A stretch of 64,000 bases of DNA from an uncultured Alphaproteobacteria bacterium (GCA_902574475.1 CACGNZ010000005.1:1-64000), one strand, 5' to 3'. Positions 36,254 through 46,701 are shown, counted from the stretch's first letter. The notes: a model not told the origin generated them from the sequence alone. Numbers and translations are program-made.

Positions 36254-38433
36254 ATCTAATTTAGATACCATTCTTAGTGAAAAATATCTTTCTTATGCAA
36301 TATCAACTATCGTTTCAAGGTCGTTACCTGATGTAAGAGATGGTTTAAAACCTGTTCACCGCAGAATAATTTATTCAATGTATCAACTAAAACTTTTCAA
36401 AAGTTCAAGTTATAAAAAATGTGCAAGAATTGTTGGTGATGTGATGGGTAAATTCCATCCTCATGGCGATCAAGCTATTTATGATAGCTTAGTAAGAATG
36501 GCGCAGGATTTTTCTACAAGAATTACATTAGTGGATGGCCAGGGTAATTTTGGAAATATTGATGGTGATAATCCTGCAGCAATGCGATACACTGAGGCAA
36601 GACTGCAAGATTATACAAATTATTTTTTTGATGGTATCGAAGAAAACTCTGTAGATTTTAAAGATAATTATGATGGTCAAAATTTAGAACCAGTGGTTCT
36701 ACCATCTCAACTTCCTAATATTTTAATTAATGGAGCCATGGGAATAGCTGTGGGAATGGCTACAAATATTCCTCCTCATAATATTGTTGAATTAATTGAT
36801 GCATTAAAATTAATAATAAAAAAAGATAGAGCTTCCCTAACTGAAATTTTAAAAATTATAAATGGACCAGATCTACCCACAGGTGGTGAAATAATTTTAG
36901 ATAGTAATGAAAAAAAGCAAATTTATAAGAATGGCAAGGGCTCATTTAATATTAATGCTAAATATCAAATAGAAGAATTAAAAAATGGTTTGTATCAAAT
37001 CATTATTACTGAAATTCCATATCAAGTTAATAAAGTTAAGATAATCGAACAACTGGCTAATAACATCAATAACAAAAAATTACCATTGGATGATGTAGTT
37101 GATGAGTCAGATGAAAATATTAGAATTGTCTTAAAACCAAAGACCAGAAATATTGATGCTGAAAAATTAATAAGCCTATGTTTTAAATTAACTGACCTAT
37201 CAATTAAGTACTCTTGTAATTTTAATGTTTTAATTGATGGTATAGAGCCTAAACAAATTGGAATTATTGAAATACTTTCTAATTTTTTAGAACATCGAAA
37301 AGTTACAATTAAAAGAAAATCAAAATTTAATATAGAAAAAATTAAAAAGAGACTAGAAATTCTTAAAGGTTATCAAATCGTCTTTAAAAATTTAAATTCT
37401 ATAATAAAAATAATAAGAACAAAAGATAATCCCAAAAAAAGAATTAATTAAAAAATATAAATTATCTGATTTACAATGTGATTCAATTTTAAGTATGCGT
37501 TTAGGATCTCTTAGAAAGATTGATGAAAAAAATATTAAAGATGAAATCCAAAAATTAAATGAAGAATTAAAATACCTTAACAAATTAATAAAAGATAAAA
37601 AAACATTAGATAAATTTATAGTAAGTGAATTAGATCTTATAAAAAATGATTTAGATAGTGATATAAAGGATAGAAAATCTGTAATTTCATCAGAACAAAA
37701 TAATAATACTGATATTAGCATTGATGAATTTAAAGAAATTGAAAAATTTACCATTATTATTAATAAAGATTTTCAGCTCAAGAGGATTAAAGTGATAACT
37801 GATGAAAAGGAAATTGAAAAAATAAAAAAAGAAAATCTATTTTTAGTTAATTTAAATTCAAATCAAAAAATACTTTTGTTTGTTTCTTCTGGTAAAGTTT
37901 ACACGATAGATCCAAATATTTTACCAGGTGGAAATAGTAATCCTAAATCATTTATTTATTTTGTCGATAGTATGCCAAATGATAAGGTTACTGGATTACT
38001 TTCATCAATCGATGAAGAGCTCTTAATTGTATCCAAAAACGCTAAAGGATTTATTAGTAATACTGAATCTCTTGTAACTAATCAAAAGAAAGGCAAGCAA
38101 TTATTTAATTTAAAAAATAATGATATCGTAATTAAAGTATTAAATCTTACAAAAAAACATATTGCTTGTGTTACAAAGTTGCAAAAAATGCTAATTTTTG
38201 AAATAGATGCTTTGCCAAAATTACAAAAGGGTGGGGGAGTTCAATTAATTAAAATCAAGAAAGATGATTTTTTATCGGATGTCACTCAATTAACCATTGA
38301 AGATGGTTTAGAATGGAGCACTGGTTCTAAAAATAGAAAATTGGATGATGTTGAGTTTTGGATTGGAAAGAGAGCTCAGGCTGGAAAAAAAGTTCCTAAG
38401 TTTTTCAATAAAAATCAGAAATTTGATGGTTAA
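36237..38433 (+). CDS. parC: DNA topoisomerase IV subunit A, split by a one-base frameshift
   Basis: Breakage-reunion subunit that decatenates chromosomes. The 5' part has YAISTIVSRSLPDVRDGLKP, KFHPHGDQAIYDSLVRMAQD and the active-site tyrosine in AAMRYTEARL. It runs into a stop at 37451. The continuation in another frame starts with the conserved coiled-coil end (DSILSMRLGSLRKI) and holds the ParC beta-pinwheel, ending QAGKKVPKFF. The switch is at seven A (37434-37440). Dropping one A gives NPKKELIKKYKLSDLQCDS, matching the family, and a protein of about 731 residues. The span is one base over a multiple of three. No GyrA box is seen, supporting ParC over GyrA. Confidence 0.9.
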
Positions 38434-38484
38434 TTTTATTTATTTAAATATATTTAAGTTTACTAATACAATTTAATCATAAAT

Positions 38485-38988
38485 ATGAAAAATCTTTCTG
38501 CCTTTTTAAATATTGTAAATAGATACGCAGGATACTTGTGTGCTTTTCTAGTTGTTCTAATGGTTGTTAATGTTTTTTTAGTAGTAATACTGAGATACTT
38601 ATTTGGAATTAGTTTTATATGGATGCAAGAAACATATGTATGGATGCATGCTTATATTTTTATGGTTGGCGCCGGTTTTACTTATCTAAATGATGATCAT
38701 GTCAGAATTGATATAATTTATAGAAACTCATCTAAATTATATAAAGCAATAGTAGACTTAGTTGGCAACATTTTTTTATTATTACCTTTTTTATATATTA
38801 TTTGGTCTTACAGCTTTCCCTTTGTATTAAAATCTTGGCAAATGAATGAGGTATCTAGAGAAGCTGGAGGTTTAACAATGATCTATTTGCTCAAGTTAGC
38901 AATTTTGATTTTTGCTTTTCTATTATTTATTCAAGTTGTTTCAAAAATTATAAATAATTTTTTAAATCTTAATTCCAATGAGTCCTGA
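38485..38988 (+). CDS. TRAP transporter small permease (DctQ type)
   Basis: Small membrane subunit of a tripartite ATP-independent transporter, 167 residues with four hydrophobic helices. The conserved WMQETYVWMHAYIFMVGAGF leads into the loop with DHVRIDI. It overlaps the large permease by 11 bases. TRAP systems use a sodium or proton gradient to import carboxylates, sugar acids or related compounds. Confidence 0.9.
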   Translation: MKNLSAFLNIVNRYAGYLCAFLVVLMVVNVFLVVILRYLFGISFIWMQETYVWMHAYIFMVGAGFTYLNDDHVRIDIIYRNSSKLYKAIVDLVGNIFLLLPFLYIIWSYSFPFVLKSWQMNEVSREAGGLTMIYLLKLAILIFAFLLFIQVVSKIINNFLNLNSNES

Positions 38989-40351
38989 AATTTTAGCAAT
39001 AGTAATGTTTTTAACAACATTGTTGTTTTTGTTATTTGGTTTTCCAGTTGCTTTTACTTTAGCAGGTTCATCTTTAATTTTTGCCTTTTTAGGAGATTTA
39101 CTTGGAGTTTTTAATTTTAAAATGCTGCTTTTCTTTCCTCAAAGAATCTATGGAGTAATGATTAATGAGGCTCTAGTTGCGGTACCTTTGTTTATCTTTA
39201 TGGGAGTCATGCTAGAAAAAACTAAAATTGCTGCTAAACTTTTAGAATCAATTGGAGATTTGTTTGGTTCAGTTAGAGGTGGATTAGGAATTGGAGTAGT
39301 ATTAGTCGGAATGTTATTAGCTGCCTCAACAGGTATAGTAGGGGCAACAGTAGTAACAATGGGTATGCTAGCATTACCAACGATGCTCAAAGCAGGTTAT
39401 GATGAAAAGATAGCTACTGGAACAATTTGTGCTTCTGGAACACTTGGACAAATTATTCCACCATCAATTGTTTTGATACTACTTGCTGAAATGTTGCAAG
39501 GTGCTAACGAAGAGGCCGGTCTTTTGAGAGGTGATTTGGCACCTTTACCTGTTACAGCAATTGATTTATTTGCAGGCGCACTATTGCCTGGGTTAATGCT
39601 TGTTGGTTTTTTTATTATCTACATTTTGTTTATTGCAAGAATAAGACCTCAAGATTTGCCTCTTAAGAAAATTGACAAACCAAGATTGGAAATTTGGAAA
39701 ACTGCTTTTTTTGAAGTTCTTCCTCCTATATTTCTAATTTTAGCAGTGCTTGGTTCAATTTTTTTAGGTATTGCCACACCTACTGAATCAGCTTCAGTTG
39801 GAGCAGTTGGAGCTGCAATACTTGCCTTATTAAGAAGAGATTTAAATTTAAAGAATATATCTGACGCAGCAATTACAACCGTAAAAATGAGTTCGTTTGT
39901 ATTTATTATTTTAATTGGCGCTTCAATGTTCTCTCTTGTCTTTAGGGGTTTCCAAGGTGATGAAATGATAAGTAATTTTTTAACCAATATACCTGGCGGT
40001 GAATATGGAGCTCTTATTATTGTCATGCTAACAATTTTTATCTTAGGTTTTTTTTTAGATTATATTGAAATAATATTTGTAATAATTCCTCTTGTTGGAC
40101 CAGGTCTAATTGCAAATGGCGCAGATCCCTTATGGCTTGGAATTTTAATATCTCTTAACTTGCAAACTAGTTTTTTAACTCCACCATTTGGATTTTCATT
40201 ATTTTTTCTGAGAGGAGTGGCTCCAGAAAATGTAAAAACTTCAAATATTTATAGTGGTGTAATTCCTTTTATTTTTATACAAATTTTTGCAATTATTTTA
40301 GTTTTTGCTTTTCCTGAAATTGCAACATGGTTACCTAGACTTATAAATTAA
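38978..40351 (+). CDS. TRAP transporter large permease (DctM type)
   Basis: Large permease subunit of 457 residues with about twelve helices in two repeats. Repeat motifs are visible: VPLFIFMGVMLEKTKIA, then GMLLAASTGIVGATVVTMG and CASGTLGQIIPPSI. The second half has FLDYIEIIFVIIPLVGP and SFLTPPFGFSLFFLRG. A bidirectional terminator follows and the matching binding-protein gene points toward it from the other side. Confidence 0.93.
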   Translation: MSPEILAIVMFLTTLLFLLFGFPVAFTLAGSSLIFAFLGDLLGVFNFKMLLFFPQRIYGVMINEALVAVPLFIFMGVMLEKTKIAAKLLESIGDLFGSVRGGLGIGVVLVGMLLAASTGIVGATVVTMGMLALPTMLKAGYDEKIATGTICASGTLGQIIPPSIVLILLAEMLQGANEEAGLLRGDLAPLPVTAIDLFAGALLPGLMLVGFFIIYILFIARIRPQDLPLKKIDKPRLEIWKTAFFEVLPPIFLILAVLGSIFLGIATPTESASVGAVGAAILALLRRDLNLKNISDAAITTVKMSSFVFIILIGASMFSLVFRGFQGDEMISNFLTNIPGGEYGALIIVMLTIFILGFFLDYIEIIFVIIPLVGPGLIANGADPLWLGILISLNLQTSFLTPPFGFSLFFLRGVAPENVKTSNIYSGVIPFIFIQIFAIILVFAFPEIATWLPRLIN

Positions 40352-40353
40352 AA

Positions 40354-40379
40354 AAAGAGGTCTTAAGGAAGACCTCTTT
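40354..40379. terminator. Bidirectional intrinsic terminator
   Basis: Perfect 11-bp stem (AAAGAGGTCTT with AAGACCTCTTT) and AAGG loop between the convergent TRAP permease and binding-protein genes. On the minus strand the stem runs into six T residues, a good terminator for the binding-protein gene; on the plus strand the T-rich 3' arm also fits. Confidence 0.85.
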
Positions 40380-40396
40380 ATAATATAATTTACGAT

Positions 40397-41509
40397 TTAT
40401 ACTGAATCAGGAAATTTGAATGGTAAATCTCTGATACGTGAGAATTCTTGCTCACCTTTTGTAAACCATTCTTTGATTACCTTTCTAAAAGATAACAAAT
40501 GATTTGATAGAGATTTAGTTTCAGCATTAATCGAACCTCTTTCAAAAACAACTTCACCTGCTGCATTACCAAGAGCTACTAATACTTCATCAGGAAAAGT
40601 TTTAATTTGTACATTATGTTCATTTACAAGTCTTTGTAATGCAGGACCATTAATTGCTTGGAAACGACTAAAGACAGTCATATTAAAAGATTTAGCAAGA
40701 TCATCAATCAAGCTTTGAGTATCAGCATCTAATGACTCCCAAGCTTTAAGGTCGATTGATAAATCTAAAAGTGTAGATGGTTCATGCCAACCAGGTCCAT
40801 AATAGTATTTTGCTGCTTGATATAAACCTGCTCCTAAGTCTGCAGCAGGACAAATCCACTCTGCAGCATCTACAGCGCCCGAAGTTAATGCAGGTAGTAT
40901 GTCTCCTCCTGCAAGCAATACTGGAGTAGCTCCTAATTTTTCAATTGTTCTACCACCCAATCCAGGCATTCTCATTTTAAGACCTTTGTAATCATCAGGC
41001 GTATTGATTTCTCTATTAAACCAACCACCCATTTGGTTACCAGTATTTCCCATTGGTAAAAACTTTACTCCTAGAGCATTGTAGATTTTATCAGCTTCTT
41101 CAATACCGCCACCATAATAACACCATGCATTTTGTTCCATTGCATTCATTCCAAATGGACAAGTTGCTACGAACTCAATCGCATCAGAAAGGTTTGGCCA
41201 ATAATAAGGTGCTCCATATGCTGCTTGAGCTGCACCAGATCTTACTGCATCTAATGCTTCTAAACCTGGAACAAGTTCACCAGCATGATAAACCTTAACT
41301 TTAAGTTTTTCAGAGTAACTATTGATGTTGTCTCCAAAAGCCTGAATTGCTTGCCCAAGAACTCCAGCTTTACCAAAAGCACTACAAATGATCCACTCTT
41401 GATGACCGCCAGCTATTGCTGGAGCTGCTAAAGTAGAAGCACCAACTGCAGCCGCACCTGCTACACCGGCTTTCTTTAGAAACTCACGTCTTTTTAAATT
41501 TTTTTTCAT
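40397..41509 (-). CDS. TRAP transporter substrate-binding protein (DctP type) with Tat-like signal
   Basis: Periplasmic binding subunit of 370 residues, partner of the permeases encoded just before it on the other strand. The N-terminus KNLKRREFLKKAGVAG is a twin-arginine-type signal (RREFLKK), cleaved near APAIAGG. The mature protein has the family pattern GLKMRMPGLGGRTIEKLGATP and SGAVDAAEWICPAADLG. The W-I-C-P-A segment resembles the group for hydroxy- or keto-acid ligands. I chose the ATG at 41509 because TGGGAGGACAT directly precedes it. The promoter region upstream holds an inverted repeat. Confidence 0.9.
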   Translation of the reverse strand: MKKNLKRREFLKKAGVAGAAAVGASTLAAPAIAGGHQEWIICSAFGKAGVLGQAIQAFGDNINSYSEKLKVKVYHAGELVPGLEALDAVRSGAAQAAYGAPYYWPNLSDAIEFVATCPFGMNAMEQNAWCYYGGGIEEADKIYNALGVKFLPMGNTGNQMGGWFNREINTPDDYKGLKMRMPGLGGRTIEKLGATPVLLAGGDILPALTSGAVDAAEWICPAADLGAGLYQAAKYYYGPGWHEPSTLLDLSIDLKAWESLDADTQSLIDDLAKSFNMTVFSRFQAINGPALQRLVNEHNVQIKTFPDEVLVALGNAAGEVVFERGSINAETKSLSNHLLSFRKVIKEWFTKGEQEFSRIRDLPFKFPDSV

Positions 41510-41545
41510 ATGTCCTCCCAAGATAATATGAATTAATGTCTGAGA

Positions 41546-41572
41546 TTTATACAAAAATCGTATTTGTATCAA
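41546..41572 (-). promoter_or_regulatory. Possible promoter with palindromic operator for the TRAP binding protein
   Basis: Read on the minus strand, TTGATA (41572-41567) is followed after 15 bases by TATAAA (41551-41546), about 40 bases before the start codon. The inverted repeat ATACAAA/TTTGTAT (arms 41549-41555 and 41563-41569, 7-base spacer) covers the spacer and edges of both elements, a usual repressor position. The 15-base spacing is short, so this is tentative. Confidence 0.4.
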
Positions 41573-41636
41573 TTTCTAATGGTATTAAATATTAACAAAA
41601 TTTACTAAATCAAACCTCTAAAACTAGAAATTACTT

Positions 41637-42812
41637 TTAAAAACTGGATATTCCAGTCTGATTTTTTCCTAAAATTAATGAATGAATATCTTCTGCACCT
41701 TCGTAAGTTTTAACAGTTTCTAAATTAACCAAATGTCTCATGATATGATATTCTTCTAATAAGCCATTTGCCCCAAGCATATCACGAGCATTTCTAATTA
41801 TGTCTAAAGATTTTTTACAGTTATTTTTTTTTAAAATACTAATTGCATTAATGATATTTTTTCCTTCATCTAAAGCTTTAGAGCTTAAAAGACATGATGC
41901 CAGTCCTAGATTTATCTCTATTTGCATTTCAGATAATTTTTTTTGAATTAATTGATTTGATGCTAAAGGTTTTTTAAACATAATTCTATTTTCTACATAG
42001 TCTTTTGCAATTAACCAGCATTCAGATGCTGAACCCAATACACCCCAGCTAATTCCAAATCTTGCTTTATTTAGACAACTAAAAACTGATTTCCATCCTT
42101 CGGTATTTTCTAAACACAAATTATTTGGAACAAAAACATTATTTAAAATTATTTGCCCAGTTGGACTGATTTTTAAGCTCGTTTTATTTTCTATTGTTGA
42201 AGTATTTAATCCTTCAGTATTTTTTTCAATTATAAAACCTTTGATACTTTTGTGATCTTTATTTTCTTCAATTGCCCAAATAATAAATATATCAGCAATT
42301 GGTGCATTCGTAATCCAGTTTTTAGATCCATTTAAAATATATCCATCTTTAGTTTTTTTAAATGAAGTTTTCATTGAAGCAGGATCAGAACCAGCTTCGC
42401 TTTCTGTTAAACCAAAGCAACCAATTTTTTCTCCTTTAATTAATTGCGGAAGGTATTTATCTTTTTGTTCCTGAGATCCAAATTCATTAATTGGATGTAT
42501 CACCAGTGAAGATTGAACAGAAATTGAAGATCTGTAGCTGCTATCTATTTTTTCAAATTCATATGCTACAAGTCCATATGCTAAATTAGATGTACCAGAA
42601 CCACCGTGTGTTTTAACTGTTTGCCCTAAAACTCCAAGTGATCCAAATTTTGGATAGAGGTCTAGATCAAATTCATTTTTTCTATTCCTTTCAACTACTA
42701 TAGGTTTGAGTTCATTATTACAAAAATCCCTAACATTTTTCTGAATATTACTTTCTTCTTCACTTAAATGACTTTGAATATAAAATGGATCAAACCAATT
42801 ATTTTCTTTCAT
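41637..42812 (-). CDS. gcdH: Acyl-CoA dehydrogenase, glutaryl-CoA dehydrogenase type
   Basis: FAD enzyme that oxidises and decarboxylates glutaryl-CoA to crotonyl-CoA in lysine and tryptophan breakdown. The 391-residue protein has YRSSISVQSSLVIHPINEFG, the FAD motif GCFGLTESEAGSDPASM, and the catalytic glutamate in TYEGAEDIHSLILG, all typical of the GcdH branch. It stands alone on the minus strand, divergent from rpiB across 51 bases. Confidence 0.9.
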   Translation of the reverse strand: MKENNWFDPFYIQSHLSEEESNIQKNVRDFCNNELKPIVVERNRKNEFDLDLYPKFGSLGVLGQTVKTHGGSGTSNLAYGLVAYEFEKIDSSYRSSISVQSSLVIHPINEFGSQEQKDKYLPQLIKGEKIGCFGLTESEAGSDPASMKTSFKKTKDGYILNGSKNWITNAPIADIFIIWAIEENKDHKSIKGFIIEKNTEGLNTSTIENKTSLKISPTGQIILNNVFVPNNLCLENTEGWKSVFSCLNKARFGISWGVLGSASECWLIAKDYVENRIMFKKPLASNQLIQKKLSEMQIEINLGLASCLLSSKALDEGKNIINAISILKKNNCKKSLDIIRNARDMLGANGLLEEYHIMRHLVNLETVKTYEGAEDIHSLILGKNQTGISSF

Positions 42813-42863
42813 ACAATATTAGCCAATATCATCATTTTAATGTAAATAACCACAAAAATTATT

Positions 42864-43283
42864 ATGCAAAATAAGAATATATACATTGCCTCGGACCATG
42901 CTGGATTTGATCTCAAAACCAAATTGTTAAAGAATTTTCCAAAAATTAATGATTTAGGGACAAAGACAGATGAGAGTGTTGACTATCCTGATTTTGCACA
43001 CAAATTAACTAAAGAGGTTCTTAAGAATAAGAAAAACGTAGGTATTCTAATCTGTGGAACTGGTGTTGGTATGAGTATTGCAGCTAATAGAAAAAAAGGA
43101 ATTAGGGCAGGCCTTGCTAATAATTCAAAAATAGCAAGATTGATAAGAAAGCACAATGATGCTAATGTACTCGTTTTACCAGGAAGGTTTATAAATACTA
43201 GCGAGGCAAAAAAAAGTGTTCAGGCTTTTCTTTCTACAAAGTTTGAGTCAGGACGACATAAAAGAAGGATTAAAAAACTATGA
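42864..43283 (+). CDS. rpiB: Ribose-5-phosphate isomerase B
   Basis: Interconverts ribose-5-phosphate and ribulose-5-phosphate. The 139-residue protein has [13 protein letters not shown] at the start, DYPDFA, and the catalytic-cysteine loop [17 protein letters not shown]. It heads the long rpiB-glyA-nrdR-rib operon and overlaps glyA by 4 bases. Ribulose-5-phosphate feeds RibBA downstream. Confidence 0.95.
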   Translation: MQNKNIYIASDHAGFDLKTKLLKNFPKINDLGTKTDESVDYPDFAHKLTKEVLKNKKNVGILICGTGVGMSIAANRKKGIRAGLANNSKIARLIRKHNDANVLVLPGRFINTSEAKKSVQAFLSTKFESGRHKRRIKKL

Positions 43284-44569
43284 TTTCAGATTTGTTTACT
43301 AAAGGAATTAAAGAAGCAGACCCAGAGGTTTATGGGACTTTAAGCCGTGAACTAGAAAGACAGCAAAACCAAATAGAGTTGATAGCATCTGAAAATATTG
43401 CTTCAAGATCAATTTTAAATGCTCAAGGCTCTGTCATGACAAATAAATATGCAGAGGGTTATCCTGGTAAACGATATTATGGTGGGTGTGAATTTGTTGA
43501 TCAAGCTGAAGAGATTGCTTTAGAAAGAGTTAAAAAACTTTTTAATTGTAAATTTGCAAATCTACAACCGCATAGTGGAGCTCAGGCAAACCAAGCAGTC
43601 TTTCTAGCGTTACTTCAACCACATGATACTATTTTAGGTATGTCTCTTGCATCAGGCGGTCACTTAACTCATGGAGCAAAACCTAATCTATCTGGTAAAT
43701 GGTTTAATGCTGTTCAATACGGTGTAAAAAAAGATGGCAATGATAAAGATTTAATTGATTATGATGAAGTTGAAGCTTTAGCTTTGGAGCATAAACCAAA
43801 AATGATAATAGCGGGAGCATCCGCTTATCCTAGAACAATAGATTGGAAAAAATTTAGAGAAATAGCTGATAAAGTAGGAGCATATTTTTTAGTTGATATG
43901 GCTCATTATTCTGGTTTGGTTGCTGGTAAACAATATCCAAATCCGATTGAGCATGCCCATGTAGTAACTTCAACAACTCACAAAACTTTAAGAGGCGCAA
44001 GAAGCGCAATGATTTTAACTAATCATGAAGATTTATATAAAAAAATTAATTCTGCTGTTTTCCCCGGATTACAAGGTGGTCCACTAATGCATGTTATTGC
44101 AGCTAGAGCTGTTTGCTTTGGTGAAGCACTTAAACCTGAATTCGAAGAATATATTAAAAATGTAATTGCTAGTGCTAAAGTTATGGCAAAAACTTTAGTT
44201 GATAGAGGATTTAGAATTGTTACAGGAGGCACAGATTCACATATAGTTTGGTTAGATTTGACACCAAAAGGTTTAACTGGTGATAAAGCTGAAAAAATTT
44301 TAGAAGAAGTTGGATTGGCATGTAACAAAAATGCAATTCCATATGATCCTAATCCACCAAAAATAACTAGCGGACTTAGATTTGGTACAGCAGCTGCTAC
44401 GACCAGAGGTTTTAATCAGAAAGATTTTGAACAAGTCGGAAATATGATTGCTGATATTTTGGATAGTCTTTTACTTGAAGAAAATGAGAGAAATGTAGTT
44501 TTTAATAAAACAAGAAAAGACGTAATTGAGCTTTGTAAAAAATATCCAATTTATAGTGAGGCATTTTAA
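43280..44569 (+). CDS. glyA: Serine hydroxymethyltransferase
   Basis: PLP enzyme making glycine and 5,10-methylene-tetrahydrofolate from serine. The 429 residues show [13 protein letters not shown]-type start, [17 protein letters not shown], and the PLP lysine in [16 protein letters not shown]. Full length. Its stop directly abuts nrdR, the usual alphaproteobacterial arrangement. Confidence 0.97.
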   Translation: MISDLFTKGIKEADPEVYGTLSRELERQQNQIELIASENIASRSILNAQGSVMTNKYAEGYPGKRYYGGCEFVDQAEEIALERVKKLFNCKFANLQPHSGAQANQAVFLALLQPHDTILGMSLASGGHLTHGAKPNLSGKWFNAVQYGVKKDGNDKDLIDYDEVEALALEHKPKMIIAGASAYPRTIDWKKFREIADKVGAYFLVDMAHYSGLVAGKQYPNPIEHAHVVTSTTHKTLRGARSAMILTNHEDLYKKINSAVFPGLQGGPLMHVIAARAVCFGEALKPEFEEYIKNVIASAKVMAKTLVDRGFRIVTGGTDSHIVWLDLTPKGLTGDKAEKILEEVGLACNKNAIPYDPNPPKITSGLRFGTAAATTRGFNQKDFEQVGNMIADILDSLLLEENERNVVFNKTRKDVIELCKKYPIYSEAF

Positions 44570-45022
44570 ATGAGATGCCCTTTCTGTAGTAATGAGGATA
44601 CACAAGTAAAAGACTCAAGACCTACAGAAGATAATACAGCAATAAGAAGAAGAAGAGTTTGTGATGCTTGCGGCTCTAGATTTACAACTTTTGAGAGAAT
44701 TCAACTAAGAGATTTGGTTGTAATGAAAAGTAACGGTCAAAAAGAAAATTTTGATAGAGATAAAATGTATAGATCTCTTTCTTTGGCTTTAAGAAAAAGA
44801 AATGTTGATAATGAAAAAATTGAAAAAATTGTAAATGCTATTGTAAGAAAATTAGAAAACTCAGGTGAAACTGATATAAAATCTAATATTATTGGTCAGT
44901 ACATTATGGAAGCTTTAATGCATTTAGATCAGGTAGCATACGTCAGATTTGCATCTGTTTACAAAAATTTTAGAGAAGCAAAAGATTTTGAAGATTTCTT
45001 AGGTAATTTAGAAGATAAATAA
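44570..45022 (+). CDS. nrdR: Transcriptional repressor NrdR
   Basis: Represses ribonucleotide reductase genes in response to ATP/dATP. The N-terminal zinc ribbon is [16 protein letters not shown] with a second CDACGSRF pair, followed by the ATP-cone ([20 protein letters not shown]). 150 residues, typical length. Confidence 0.97.
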   Translation: MRCPFCSNEDTQVKDSRPTEDNTAIRRRRVCDACGSRFTTFERIQLRDLVVMKSNGQKENFDRDKMYRSLSLALRKRNVDNEKIEKIVNAIVRKLENSGETDIKSNIIGQYIMEALMHLDQVAYVRFASVYKNFREAKDFEDFLGNLEDK

Positions 45023-45028
45023 TTTTTA

Positions 45029-46111
45029 GTGTCTCAACAAAATGTAAAGATGATTAATTTAGCGCATAATATTGCTAAAAAAAAATTTGGAAAAACTTTC
45101 CCTAATCCCACAGTGGGCTGTGTAATTGCAAAAAATTCAAAAATAATTTCTAAAGCTGTAACCAATAAATCTGGAAGGCCTCATGCTGAAGAAATAGCTC
45201 TAGCTAAAGCTGGACATAAAGCTAATGGAGCTTCAATGTATGTTACTTTAGAACCATGTTTTCATAGTTCAAAAGATGGATCATGCACAGATCAAATATT
45301 AAGATCAGGAATTAAAGAAATATTTATATCTGCGGCTGATCCAGATGTTAGAACTAATTATAAAAGTATTAAAAAGTTAAAAAAAAATAATGTAATTGTA
45401 AATGTGGGTTTAGAAAAAAATAGAACATATAATTTAAATAAATTTTTTTTTAAAAGTGTTTTTAAGAAAAAACCATTTACAAAAGTCAAAATTGCAACTT
45501 CTGTAGATGAAAAAATTGCATGGCATGATTATAAAAGTAAATGGATATCTAATAAATCAAGTAGAGAATATGCACATAAGTTAAGGTCAATGAGTCAAGC
45601 TATTTTAACTACTTCAAAAACTGTATTAAAAGATGATCCAAGATTAACTATAAGATTAAAAAAAACTTTAGAGCAACATATTCCAATTATAATAATTGAT
45701 AATAATCTAAAAATACCAATGAAATCAAAAATATTAAAAGATATATCTAAAAAAAGAATTATTATCTTTACTTCTAAAAAAAATAAAAAATCTGAAAATT
45801 TAATTAAATTAGGATGTGAAATTATTTTTTGTAAATTAAATAAAAACAAAAAACTAAATTTAAAAAATATTTTTAGTAAAATATACTCATTAAAAATATC
45901 AGATTTATTAGTTGAAGCAGGGGGTATTTTTTTTACAGAATTGTTAAATAAAAATTTAGTAGATGAAATTCATTTATTTAAATCCAAAATTATTATAGGA
46001 AAACATGGTAAGCCAGCAATTGTTGGAAAAAAACTTAGTCAATTAAATTTATCTTTAAATGAAAGAAAAAAATTTAAAGACGACATATATACAAACTATC
46101 AGGTGAATTAA
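45029..46111 (+). CDS. ribD: Riboflavin biosynthesis deaminase/reductase RibD
   Basis: Bifunctional enzyme for the second and third steps of riboflavin synthesis. The N-terminal deaminase has FPNPTVGCVIAKN, the zinc motif HAEE and EPCFHSSKDGSCTDQ. The C-terminal reductase (from about residue 145) has KVKIATSVDEKIA and VEAGGIFFTELL and is divergent and lysine-rich. The start is taken as GTG at 45029, keeping the first helix; an ATG at 45050 is the alternative. The gene contains a run of nine A yet stays in frame. Confidence 0.92.
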   Translation: MSQQNVKMINLAHNIAKKKFGKTFPNPTVGCVIAKNSKIISKAVTNKSGRPHAEEIALAKAGHKANGASMYVTLEPCFHSSKDGSCTDQILRSGIKEIFISAADPDVRTNYKSIKKLKKNNVIVNVGLEKNRTYNLNKFFFKSVFKKKPFTKVKIATSVDEKIAWHDYKSKWISNKSSREYAHKLRSMSQAILTTSKTVLKDDPRLTIRLKKTLEQHIPIIIIDNNLKIPMKSKILKDISKKRIIIFTSKKNKKSENLIKLGCEIIFCKLNKNKKLNLKNIFSKIYSLKISDLLVEAGGIFFTELLNKNLVDEIHLFKSKIIIGKHGKPAIVGKKLSQLNLSLNERKKFKDDIYTNYQVN

Positions 46112-46701
46112 TGTTTACAGGTATTATTCAAGATTTAGGAAAAATTAAAACTAAAGAAGAAGGGCTTTACCAAATATCTACGAATCTTGATTTGAGTAAT
46201 TGTAAGGAAGGTTCTTCAATTTCTTGTAATGGAGTGTGTCTTACAGCAAAGAATATAACCCCATCAAACAACAATTCATTTAGCTTTGATGTGAACATTG
46301 GAGAAGAAACTTTGAAAAGAACAAATCTTGCTAACTCTATTTTAAAAAATGAAAATATTAATTTGGAAAAATCTCTTCAGATAGGTGACGAAATCAGTGG
46401 CCATTTTGTGTATGGTCATGTTGATACTACAACTAATGTAAGTGATATTTTAGAACTTGAAAATAGTTGGGAATATCATTTTGAAAAAAAATTTAATAAA
46501 AACAATAGATTTATAGTTGAAAAAGGATCTATTTCAATAAATGGTATTTCTTTAACAGTAGCAAAAGTACAAAATAATACTTTTATGATTTCTATCATTG
46601 ATCATACATTTCATCATACTAATTTAAAATTTTTACAAAAAAGTGATCAAGTAAATATTGAATTTGATTATCTTGCCCGTTTCATCTTAAATAATGAATA
46701 A
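46111..46701 (+). CDS. ribE: Riboflavin synthase alpha subunit
   Basis: Dismutates two 6,7-dimethyl-8-ribityllumazine molecules into riboflavin. The 196-residue protein has two lumazine-binding repeats, starting MFTGIIQDLGKIK with SISCNGVCLTA, and the second with GHFVYGHVDTT and SISINGISLTVA. It overlaps ribD by one base and ribBA by 8. Confidence 0.95.
   Translation: MFTGIIQDLGKIKTKEEGLYQISTNLDLSNCKEGSSISCNGVCLTAKNITPSNNNSFSFDVNIGEETLKRTNLANSILKNENINLEKSLQIGDEISGHFVYGHVDTTTNVSDILELENSWEYHFEKKFNKNNRFIVEKGSISINGISLTVAKVQNNTFMISIIDHTFHHTNLKFLQKSDQVNIEFDYLARFILNNE

Noticed and set aside
37392-37754. Minus-strand ORF of 120 residues across the parC frameshift
   Set aside because: It overlaps the conserved ParC coiled coil, which is clearly coding on the plus strand once one base is removed.
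36237-38433. Two separate genes for the ParC halves
   Set aside because: The halves join exactly into one family-length protein by removing a single A, and the second half has no ribosome binding site or natural domain start.
39148-40026. Minus-strand ORFs of 80 and 125 residues opposite the TRAP large permease
   Set aside because: They are antisense shadows of a well-conserved permease with no family features or ribosome binding sites.
44023-44328. Minus-strand ORF of 101 residues opposite glyA
   Set aside because: Lies entirely across conserved SHMT sequence; no independent support.
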